From positions 1 through 7,201 of the forward strand of contig JACNJI010000252.1 of the NCBI GenBank assembly GCA_014382645.1: a DNA stretch of 7,201 nt. Direction: 5' to 3'. Below are positions 1 through 5,347 of the stretch, piece by piece. Below the pieces are notes generated by a model, which was given only the letters and a program-made list of their open reading frames with translations, was not told the origin of the DNA and did not search any database. Both the position numbers and the translations under genes were made by a program. Position 1 is the first letter of the stretch, and each line of letters starts with the position of its first letter. Source of the DNA: Verrucomicrobiota bacterium (lineage in GTDB: Bacteria; Verrucomicrobiota; Verrucomicrobiia; Opitutales; Seribacteraceae).

Positions 1-362
1 GCGGACGCGGCAAGAAGTTTTCCGCCTTTCGTCTCAAGGAAGAACACGCCTCCGAACTTCCCAAGTTCAAGTCGGCCCTGGCCAAGTACGCCGGTCGCCC
101 CTACGACTTGCGCTACCGTATGGACGACAAGTTCATTTACTGCTCCGAACTCGCCTACAAGGCCTATCGGGACGCCACGGGAAAGCCGCTGGGCAAGCTC
201 GCCAAGCTGGGTGACTTGAATTGGCGTCCCTACGTCGCGACCATTCGCAAGTACGAAGGCGGAGACCCTCCTCTGGATCGCGAGATGATTACCCCGATCG
301 ACCTCTCCAAAGCGCCTCAGTTGCAACAGGCTCTCGACAACGGCATGGCCGAACAGCCCTGA
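1..362 (+). CDS. YiiX/YebB-like (C92) NlpC/P60 cysteine hydrolase, C-terminal fragment
   Basis: The reading frame is open from the left edge (first full codon at base 3) to TGA at 360-362, so the true start lies outside the window. The visible 119 residues match the C-terminal half of the permuted papain-like family YiiX/YaeF/YebB (Peptidase_C92). In the permuted fold the His lies N-terminally and the catalytic Cys C-terminally. The Cys is seen in the family motif FIYCSEL (Cys codon 141-143), preceded by YAGRPYDLRY and followed by AYKAY and the typical closing ITPIDLSKAPQLQ. Family members are thought to hydrolyse amide, thioester or lipid-linked bonds at the cell envelope; the substrate here is unknown. 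The TTG at 108 and ATG at 120 are internal codons, because the similarity continues upstream of both. The gene is convergent with the esterase-like gene, leaving only 17 bases between the stops. Confidence in the family is good; the catalytic His cannot be seen. Confidence 0.82.
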   Translation, partial: GRGKKFSAFRLKEEHASELPKFKSALAKYAGRPYDLRYRMDDKFIYCSELAYKAYRDATGKPLGKLAKLGDLNWRPYVATIRKYEGGDPPLDREMITPIDLSKAPQLQQALDNGMAEQP

Positions 363-379
363 GTCGCAGGGAACCTTGG

Positions 380-1342
380 TCAGTCCAGCAATTCCACCAT
401 GCCCTTGCCTAGGGCATCGCCGATCAGGAAGTAGCTCTCCGCGTTTCCGAACCAGTGGTGCCCGTGCCCGACGTTCGGCGAATCCTCCTTGGGTCGGGCG
501 AATTCAGTGGTGCTTACGAACTTTACCTTTCCCTTGAATTCCTTCCGCTCGGTTGCACCCTTCTGGGCTGCCCGAATAGCCAGCATGTTGCCTCCCGCCT
601 TGGGGCCGCCGTTGCCCAGTTCACCCACGATCACCGGTAAGTCCGGGCTCTTGAATTCCTTTCGCAGGTCTTGGATCAGGTGAACGAGGTTCTGCTCGTA
701 CTCGGCCAGCGCATCCTTGTCGAACATGTCGTTCCAGCCTTGAAACCATACGAAGCCCGCCCATTCGGGCTTGCCCCCATTCAGTTCGGGAAACTCCTTT
801 CCAATCCCCGCCAAGGCCTCTTCCACCTCGTCCAGCATTTGCTTGTAGTAGGGGCCCGTTTCGCCTCCCGCGGAGGGCGGGCGAAAATCCTTGTACAGGC
901 TCTTGCCTCCCCATGCCGTCTTGATCAACAGCACCGGTTCCTTGAAGTGGTCGCCCAATACGTGTCCGATCTGCAGTTCGGGCCCGATGTGGTGTCGGCT
1001 CTTGTCGTTCCCGTATCCCGTGAACCCTATGCTTACGCCTCCCGCCATCACGCCTTGCTTGTTGCGAAAGCGGATGAAGGAGTCGTCACGCGCCACCCAG
1101 TCTCCCTTCTTGTCCTTCAGGTGGGCGTAGCGCTTCGGGTCGCTCGATTGCTTCATGACCCGGAGAAGGGTTCCCTTCCCGCCGTTGTAGTACTTCGGGT
1201 GGTCCAAACCGACGACGCCTTGTGCCTCCATGTTGTACGGTCCCGCAAGCAGGAATACCTTTACGGTCTCGGCGGCGTTCGAGGAAACCGAAAGGCTTGC
1301 GAATAGTAGGGTGAGAATGAGTTTGGGCATAATCTTTTTCAT
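380..1342 (-). CDS. Secreted sialate O-acetylesterase-like SGNH protein with Ser-to-Tyr change at the nucleophile position
   Basis: A 320-residue protein starting at ATG 1342, with an alternative ATG at 1330; neither has a clear Shine-Dalgarno site. Residues 1-23 form a signal peptide (MKKIMPK, hydrophobic stretch, SNA cleavage site), so it is exported. The rest matches the SASA/DUF303 carbohydrate-esterase family: FLLAG (30-34), NGGKGTL (53-59), GFTGYG (106-111), HHIGPELQ (117-124), TAWGGKSL (142-149), GPYYKQML (163-170), FVWFQGWNDM (197-206), GELGNGG (240-246) and HGHHWFGNAESYFLIG (293-308, with the likely catalytic His at 295/296). The oxyanion-hole Gly and Asn blocks are present. The first block, normally GQSNME with Ser as nucleophile, reads GPYNME, with Tyr36 encoded at 1237-1235. 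It may therefore be a pseudoenzyme that only binds acylated sugars, or it may use other chemistry. The gene lies 12 bases downstream of the FAD oxidase on the same strand, so co-transcription is likely. Confidence 0.88.
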   Translation of the reverse strand: MKKIMPKLILTLLFASLSVSSNAAETVKVFLLAGPYNMEAQGVVGLDHPKYYNGGKGTLLRVMKQSSDPKRYAHLKDKKGDWVARDDSFIRFRNKQGVMAGGVSIGFTGYGNDKSRHHIGPELQIGHVLGDHFKEPVLLIKTAWGGKSLYKDFRPPSAGGETGPYYKQMLDEVEEALAGIGKEFPELNGGKPEWAGFVWFQGWNDMFDKDALAEYEQNLVHLIQDLRKEFKSPDLPVIVGELGNGGPKAGGNMLAIRAAQKGATERKEFKGKVKFVSTTEFARPKEDSPNVGHGHHWFGNAESYFLIGDALGKGMVELLD

Positions 1343-1354
1343 GGGAAAGTAATG

Positions 1355-2866
1355 TTATTCAGCGGGGAAGTCGATTGCTTGGGCATAATAGTCGAAAAAG
1401 CCATTGGTGAAAAGATAGGTCGGGTCAATCGCTTGTTTTTCCTTAACGAAGGCGGGGAATTCCGGATAGGCCCGCATCAGTTGTCCCGGCGTGGCATAGT
1501 TGCGATAGGGCAGGTAGATACTCCCCCCTAGCTTCAAGGCTTCATCGGTCAACCGTCTTGCTCGGTCCTCCAGGCTGGCGGCTCCCTTCGCGGAACGTTC
1601 CACCGTGAACAGCATGACGAAGCCGAACATGTCCTCCTTTGCATAGGGCAGGGCGGTGTCGGTGTCCTTCTTCACTTGCCGGATGGTCACGTTCATTAAG
1701 TCGTCCGCTTGACCCTCCAGTATTTTTCGGGCCGCTCTCGCAAACTCCGCAAATCGTATCTGAGGCACGAAAAACTCGAGTAACAGATCCGTCTTTTCGG
1801 GATCCGAGTTGGCAAATACCCAGGCAGGCTCATTCAAAAGATACGACCTCGGGTGAGAACCACTTGCTTCGCCTCCGATGTTTTTTTCGAGGAACCACCG
1901 AAATCCCTTGCCCCTTTGGCTTCCGAGGGAGGCCCGAAAGGTGGCTCGGGCCACCTTTGTCATCCAGTCGTCTCGTTCCTGCGGTTTCCAAGTCGGTTGA
2001 ATTTCTCCCGTCGACTCGTAGACGGTGAGCATTACTTCCTGAAAAAACGTCGAAGGCGCCACCGATAGCCGGCCGTAGGCCAGGCGAGCCTCGGTTTCTA
2101 CGGCTTCCGCCTTCCATCCTTCCGCGAATTGATCCGCGCTCATAACCACGTGTTTCGATCGCAGCATCTCGTTCGGCACCGGCCGTATCCATGTGTCCAG
2201 AATAATCCCGAACAAGCCATACCCACCCAAGGCGTGCCGAAAAAGGTTTGCCTCCTCCGTCCGCGAGCAAACTCGAATGCTTCCGTCCGGCAGCATGAGC
2301 CGAAACTTTTCCACCGTGGAGGCGACGGGTGGCCGATCCGGTTGCCAGCCGTGGGCGTTCACGCTCAAGGTGCCCCCGATCGAGAAGTCGTTGTTGCTCT
2401 GCATCACCTCCACCGTAAGCCCGCGCTCGGCCAGAAATCTTATTACTTTCCACCACCTTGCGCCAGCCTGGGCTCGCAGCAGTTCTCCATCCATTTCCAA
2501 ATGGTCGAAGCCCGAGGTGTCGATGTGCAGGGCACCTTCTCTCAGGGCCTGCTTGCCCATCGAGTGCCGAGCTCCGAACGGAACCACGGATAGCTTTTCG
2601 GCCCTAGCTCGCTCCAAGGTCTCCCGGAGCAGTTTCTCCGTTTCGGCAAGATCGGAGCTAAGCCGTACGATCCCCTTGTGCGAAATGGCGTTCAAGCCCG
2701 ATGCATCATCCGCTCGTTCTTCCGTCAGGAGAATTCCCGCATCGTCTCTCGCAGGATCCATTGCCAGAAACACCCCCACTCGCATCACCGGGTAGACGAA
2801 CCAGCAGACCGCCCCCGCCAATGCCAAGGCGATCCAAGTCCTTCCCTCCTTCAGTCGAGATTTCAT
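1355..2866 (-). CDS. Membrane-anchored FAD-dependent oxidoreductase, VAO/PCMH fold (aldonolactone-oxidase-like)
   Basis: I chose ATG at 2866 (503 residues) because AGAAGG lies 7 bases upstream. An in-frame ATG at 2908 and a TTG at 2920 would give up to 521 residues but have poor ribosome sites. The N-terminus is basic (MKSRLKEGR) followed by a hydrophobic segment (about residues 11-35), so it is probably a signal anchor with the catalytic domain outside. The FAD_binding_4 domain spans about residues 70-230. It contains VPFGARHSMGKQ (His101 lies where aldonolactone oxidases attach FAD covalently), AQAGARWWKV, the block SIGGTLSVNAHGW and GGYGLFGIILDTWIRP. The C-terminal part (about 360-503) has SIYLPYRNYATP and ends IDPTYLFTNGFFDYY, like the ALO/gulonolactone-oxidase C-terminal segment. 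Such enzymes oxidise a sugar lactone or alcohol and pass electrons to oxygen or another acceptor; the substrate is not readable. It precedes the esterase-like gene by 12 bases and probably heads a two-gene unit. Covalent flavinylation is inferred from alignment by eye. Confidence 0.82.
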   Translation of the reverse strand: MKSRLKEGRTWIALALAGAVCWFVYPVMRVGVFLAMDPARDDAGILLTEERADDASGLNAISHKGIVRLSSDLAETEKLLRETLERARAEKLSVVPFGARHSMGKQALREGALHIDTSGFDHLEMDGELLRAQAGARWWKVIRFLAERGLTVEVMQSNNDFSIGGTLSVNAHGWQPDRPPVASTVEKFRLMLPDGSIRVCSRTEEANLFRHALGGYGLFGIILDTWIRPVPNEMLRSKHVVMSADQFAEGWKAEAVETEARLAYGRLSVAPSTFFQEVMLTVYESTGEIQPTWKPQERDDWMTKVARATFRASLGSQRGKGFRWFLEKNIGGEASGSHPRSYLLNEPAWVFANSDPEKTDLLLEFFVPQIRFAEFARAARKILEGQADDLMNVTIRQVKKDTDTALPYAKEDMFGFVMLFTVERSAKGAASLEDRARRLTDEALKLGGSIYLPYRNYATPGQLMRAYPEFPAFVKEKQAIDPTYLFTNGFFDYYAQAIDFPAE

Positions 2867-2900
2867 TCGCACGCCTTCTAGCGCTTGCCTAAGTTTCCTG

Positions 2901-2914
2901 CAAGCCATGGCTTG
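2901..2914. promoter_or_regulatory. 14-bp perfect palindrome in the leader of the FAD oxidase
   Basis: CAAGCCATGGCTTG is a perfect 14-base palindrome lying 35-48 bases upstream of the preferred start of the FAD oxidase. It could be a dimeric regulator site or a transcript hairpin. It would be coding if the TTG at 2920 or the ATG at 2908 were used. No good sigma-70 promoter was found beside it, so the regulatory role is a guess. Confidence 0.25.
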
Positions 2915-2972
2915 GTACAATCCACCGGGGCGAGCTCCCCGATCCCCTCATACCCGCAGTTCTGTTCAAGAA

Positions 2973-3239
2973 TTATTCGTAGTGCGTCCACATGCGAAGC
3001 ACGAGCACGGTTTTTTTATCCTCAAAAACTTCGTAGACCAAGCGATGTTGAATGTTGATTCGGCGTGAATGGCAGCCTTCCAGATCGCCCTTCAACGCTT
3101 CGTGAGGCGGAGGAGATTGAAGGGGGGCAACCCGTAGTATCTCGATCAACTTTTCAGCCGATTCCTTGAGGTGACTGTGGGCCAGCTTCTTGGCATCCCG
3201 CCGGGCATGGCGAGAAAAAACCACCCGATATTCGCTCAC
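2973..3239 (-). CDS. yoeB: YoeB/Txe-family toxin (RelE superfamily mRNA interferase)
   Basis: An 88-residue protein with a GTG start. YoeB-type toxins bind the 70S ribosome and cut mRNA in the A site. All hallmark elements are visible: the HEALKGDLEG segment with Glu47 (equivalent to the catalytic Glu46 of E. coli YoeB), SRRI with Arg59-Arg60, HRLVYEV with His65 and Arg66 (equivalent to Arg65), and the C-terminal WTHYE with His86-Tyr87 (equivalent to His83-Tyr84). The length is normal and the frame intact, so it should be active when free. The GTG start overlaps the antitoxin stop by four bases (GTGA, 3236-3239), which implies translational coupling that keeps the toxin below the antitoxin. 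The protein ends with one extra Glu after the usual His-Tyr. The identification is secure at family level. Confidence 0.94.
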   Translation of the reverse strand: MSEYRVVFSRHARRDAKKLAHSHLKESAEKLIEILRVAPLQSPPPHEALKGDLEGCHSRRINIQHRLVYEVFEDKKTVLVLRMWTHYE

Positions 3240-3478
3240 CAGTCGAGTTCTTCACTCGCTTGCTCGATTCCTTCCTGTCTCGCCTCCTGTATGGAATCGA
3301 CTAATCTGGGAACCGATTGCAAATGAAGAGTTTCCTGTATCGCTCGCCAATCACTCTCCGAAAGCAAGACGGCATTGGCCCGCTTCCCAGTAATCTGGAT
3401 GGGTTGATGGGAATCGTTAGTCTCGTCGATCAAGGAATAAAGTTTTTGCCGAGCCTGAGTGGCAGTGATCGTTGTCAT
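3236..3478 (-). CDS. yefM: YefM/Phd-family antitoxin
   Basis: An 80-residue partner of the toxin. The N-terminal Phd/YefM DNA-binding fold is clear: MTTITATQARQKLYSLIDE, then PIQITGKRANAVLLSESDWRAIQET (residues 26-50), equivalent to the PILITRQNGEAAVLMS region of E. coli YefM. The C-terminal half (LHLQSVPRLVDSIQEA, ending EELDW) is the toxin-wrapping tail that is usually disordered when free. YefM proteins bind their own promoter as dimers and as toxin complexes, giving conditional cooperativity. The ATG at 3478 has no Shine-Dalgarno sequence. The candidate -10 at 3491-3486 lies only 7 bases upstream, so the message may be leaderless or nearly so. It overlaps the toxin start by four bases. 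Confidence 0.93.
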   Translation of the reverse strand: MTTITATQARQKLYSLIDETNDSHQPIQITGKRANAVLLSESDWRAIQETLHLQSVPRLVDSIQEARQEGIEQASEELDW

Positions 3479-3485
3479 GATTCAA

Positions 3486-3514
3486 AGCGTACGCAATTAC
3501 GCGCATGATGTCAA
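3486..3514 (-). promoter_or_regulatory. Candidate sigma-70 promoter of the yefM-yoeB operon
   Basis: On the minus strand a perfect -35 TTGACA (3514-3509) is followed by a 17-base spacer and a weak -10 TACGCT (3491-3486, three of six consensus bases). Transcription would start about at 3479-3480, right at the antitoxin ATG. This fits the absence of a ribosome binding site. The position directly upstream of the toxin-antitoxin pair supports it; the -10 match is poor. Confidence 0.5.
3487..3494. promoter_or_regulatory. Operator-like palindrome over the toxin-antitoxin -10
   Basis: GCGTACGC is a perfect 8-base palindrome overlapping five bases of the candidate -10. The known E. coli YefM operators are palindromes with a GTAC core (TGTACA) that overlap the promoter, so this site has the expected core and place for autoregulation. 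Binding by this YefM is inferred. Confidence 0.42.
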
Positions 3515-3611
3515 CCGCGGGTTATAAAAAGGAATTTGTGGTTTGTTCAAGGATTGAAACGAGCGACTGCCCGGGAGACGATTACTTCAATCGGAGCCAG
3601 TTTTTTTTGTG

Positions 3612-3742
3612 TTGTCATTGCGAGGAGGGGCAGAGCCCCGACGCGGCAATCCAGCGGCCGCGTAGGGCATCCCGCATCGCCCGGGCATCCCGTATAACGA
3701 TCCGGACTGGATTGCCACGCCCTGACGGGCTCGCAATGACAA
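3612..3742. repeat. Dispersed palindromic repeat element (REP/MITE-like, GTCATTGCGAG type)
   Basis: The ends are a 13-base perfect inverted repeat, TTGTCATTGCGAG (3612-3624) and its complement (3730-3742). An inner inverted pair follows, GGCAATCCAG (3645-3654) and CTGGATTGCC (3707-3716). Each arm also carries its own small hairpin: GGGGC-AGA-GCCCC (3627-3639) on the left and GCCC-TGAC-GGGC (3719-3730) on the right. The centre has the 10-mer GGGCATCCCG twice, 18 bases apart (3665-3674 and 3683-3692). This end sequence is familiar from dispersed intergenic repeats in many bacterial phyla that look non-autonomous and are probably mobilised in trans. No transposase or REP-associated tyrosine transposase gene is in the window. 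Confidence 0.75.
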
Positions 3743-3771
3743 AAGTGTGTGGGATGACCGCGCTATGTTGC

Positions 3772-3785
3772 GGCTCGCAAGGACA
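3772..3785. repeat. Degenerate extra copy of the repeat's right arm
   Basis: GGCTCGCAAGGACA matches GGCTCGCAATGACA at 3728-3741 in 13 of 14 bases. It may be the remnant of a neighbouring, decayed repeat unit or of an insertion at the edge of the element. It is short, so chance plus local composition cannot be excluded. Confidence 0.35.
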
Positions 3786-3877
3786 TCGTTAGGGGAGGGT
3801 TGTTCCTTCTGATGGCAAGAGCGGCTGAAAGCTTTTGCTTTGCCTACTGCCGATCGTCGTGGCTACAAGAATAAGAG

Positions 3878-5347
3878 ATGACGAAAGAGAATGAGAACGC
3901 AGACATGGGCTTGGCCGCTTTGCTGGGGAGCCTAGGTGAGGTGACCTCCACCGAGGTGGAGGATCTCCGTCGGGTTTCCTACGATGCGATGAAGGTGAGC
4001 TTTACTCCGGAGGCCTTGGTGAAACCTACCGAGGATCCCCAGGTGGGCGAGCTGCTTCGGTTGGCGAACGAGTTTGCGATTCCTGTTACCACGCGCGGCG
4101 TGGGTTCGTCCCTCACGGGGAGTGCGGCCCCCATCCATGGTGGTTGGGTGCTGGACCTCTCGGCGATGAACGATTTTTCCATAGACGAGGACGAGCGCGT
4201 GTGCGTGGCCCAACCGGGAGCGGTGGTGGCGGATATCCAAAAGGCGACGGAGGAGGTGGGGCTGTTTTATCCGCCCGATCCCTCGTCGAAGAAGTTTTGC
4301 ACGATCGGGGGCAACGTTGCCTGCAATGCGGGCGGGCTGCGGTGCGTAAAGTACGGGGTGACCCGCGACTACGTGCTGGCCCTCGGCGGTTTCCTGCCCA
4401 CGGGAGAGAAGGTAAAGTGGGGCAGGGCGACCCGCAAGTTCGCCACGGGCTACAATTTGCGTGATCTGTGGATCGGGAGCGAGGGTACGCTGGGAGTGAT
4501 CACCGAGGTCACCCTGAGACTGGTTCCGAAACCGGCTGTTTCCCGTACCTTTTTGGCGGCTTTCGCTTCGGAGGAGGAAGCCCTGCAGGGGCCTTTCGCC
4601 TTGGGTAGGCTGGGAATTCGGCCGTCGATTCTGGAGTTTCTGGACCAATGGACGGTCTCCGGGGTGGAGAGCTACACGGGCAAAACCGTGCTGGAGGGAA
4701 CTTCGGGACTGCCCGTGCTGCTGGTGGAGCTGGATGGCCATCCCGCCCAAGTGGAAGAGGATGCGGCCAAGCTCCTCCAATGGTTTTCCGAGGCGGCGGT
4801 TTCACACAAGGCGGCCGCGAACGGGGAGGAGGCCGAGGAATTGTGGGAGGTGCGCCGAAAGGGTTCGCAGGCAATGAAGAAGCTGGCCAACACCAAGCTG
4901 AACGAGGATGTGGTGGTGCCCCTGAAGCGACAGGCTGAGCTCGTCGCCTTCGTGAACGGCCTGCGTGAGGAGCACGACTTGCGCATCGGCACCTTCGGCC
5001 ATTGCGGGGACGGGAACCTGCATGTGAACTTCATGTACGACCGGGAGGATGCCGACGAGGCGGAGCGAGCCCGCATCGCCTTGGGCGAGCTCATGCGCAA
5101 GGTGGTGGAACTGGGCGGCGCCATAAGCGGCGAGCACGGGATTGGGTTGGCCAAGACCGAATTCGTGCGACTCATGTTCAACGACGCCGAGTGGAAAACC
5201 ATGCAGGCGATCAAGAAAACGCTCGACCCGAACGGCATCCTGAACCCCGGAAAAATCTTCGAGCCCTTCCGACCTTGGGAGCACGTTCCCGTAAACGTAA
5301 CCTTGCCATGGGAGAATGAACCGGAAGAATGTCAATCTTCACCATGA
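3878..5347 (+). CDS. glcD: FAD-linked 2-hydroxy-acid dehydrogenase, GlcD family
   Basis: A 489-residue cytoplasmic flavoprotein related to GlcD and FAD-dependent D-lactate or D-2-hydroxyglutarate dehydrogenases, which convert a 2-hydroxy acid to a 2-oxo acid. FAD-binding domain (about 45-220): VTTRGVGSSLTGSA (70-83), YPPDPSSKKF (131-140), TIGGNVACNAGGLRC (142-156), GSEGTLGVITEVTLRL (200-215). C-terminal FAD-oxidase domain: NEDVVVPL (342-349), GTFGHCGDGNLHVN (371-384) with metal/substrate His375 and His382, SGEHGIGLAK (417-426) and KKTLDPNGILNPGKIF (446-461). All expected key residues are present. About 28 residues follow the usual family end. There is no strong ribosome site before ATG 3878; ATG 3905 is an alternative. 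The partner subunits GlcE and GlcF are not adjacent, so it may act alone or with partners elsewhere. Its stop overlaps the next gene by ATGA. The substrate cannot be decided from sequence; the gene symbol denotes the family. Confidence 0.9.
   Translation: MTKENENADMGLAALLGSLGEVTSTEVEDLRRVSYDAMKVSFTPEALVKPTEDPQVGELLRLANEFAIPVTTRGVGSSLTGSAAPIHGGWVLDLSAMNDFSIDEDERVCVAQPGAVVADIQKATEEVGLFYPPDPSSKKFCTIGGNVACNAGGLRCVKYGVTRDYVLALGGFLPTGEKVKWGRATRKFATGYNLRDLWIGSEGTLGVITEVTLRLVPKPAVSRTFLAAFASEEEALQGPFALGRLGIRPSILEFLDQWTVSGVESYTGKTVLEGTSGLPVLLVELDGHPAQVEEDAAKLLQWFSEAAVSHKAAANGEEAEELWEVRRKGSQAMKKLANTKLNEDVVVPLKRQAELVAFVNGLREEHDLRIGTFGHCGDGNLHVNFMYDREDADEAERARIALGELMRKVVELGGAISGEHGIGLAKTEFVRLMFNDAEWKTMQAIKKTLDPNGILNPGKIFEPFRPWEHVPVNVTLPWENEPEECQSSP

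Larger units (their letters stand above)
3479..3877. other. Non-coding divergent intergenic region
   Basis: About 400 bases separate the divergently read antitoxin and glcD genes. From left to right the region holds the toxin-antitoxin promoter and operator, a poorly structured stretch with a run of eight T residues (3601-3608), the palindromic repeat element (3612-3742), a degenerate extra copy of its right arm (3772-3785), and about 90 bases before glcD. In that last part TTGCCT (3840-3845) and TACAAG (3864-3869), 18 bases apart, form a weak promoter candidate. An open frame across 3505-3792 is a by-product of the repeat. Confidence 0.7.

Noticed and set aside
363..379. Shared bidirectional terminator between the two convergent genes
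   Set aside because: The 17-base gap contains no hairpin with a T-run on either strand.
671..1306. A 211-codon plus-strand open frame antisense to the esterase-like gene
   Set aside because: It is a shadow frame: it has no recognisable domain, while the opposite strand has a signal peptide and many family motifs.
1830..2456. A 208-codon minus-strand frame inside the FAD oxidase
   Set aside because: Same strand, different frame from a gene with clear FAD-binding motifs. Its composition (Gly/Arg-rich) is typical of a shifted frame.
2926..2941. Inverted repeat as a rho-independent terminator for the toxin operon
   Set aside because: The stem is only five base pairs and no T-run follows on the minus-strand transcript.
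3665..3692. CRISPR-like direct repeats
   Set aside because: Only two copies of a 10-mer at 18-base spacing, inside the palindromic element; far too short and few for a CRISPR array.
3505..3792. A 95-codon open frame in the intergenic region
   Set aside because: Most of it is translation of the palindromic repeat (CHCEEGQSPDAAIQ and GLPRPDGLAMT are familiar mis-annotated repeat translations).
3828..3841. AAAGC-TTTT-GCTTT hairpin upstream of glcD
   Set aside because: The five-pair, AT-rich stem is too weak to call as a regulatory structure or terminator.
3932..4780. A 282-codon minus-strand frame opposite glcD
   Set aside because: His/Arg/Gln-rich shadow of the GC-rich glcD coding sequence, with no motif of its own.
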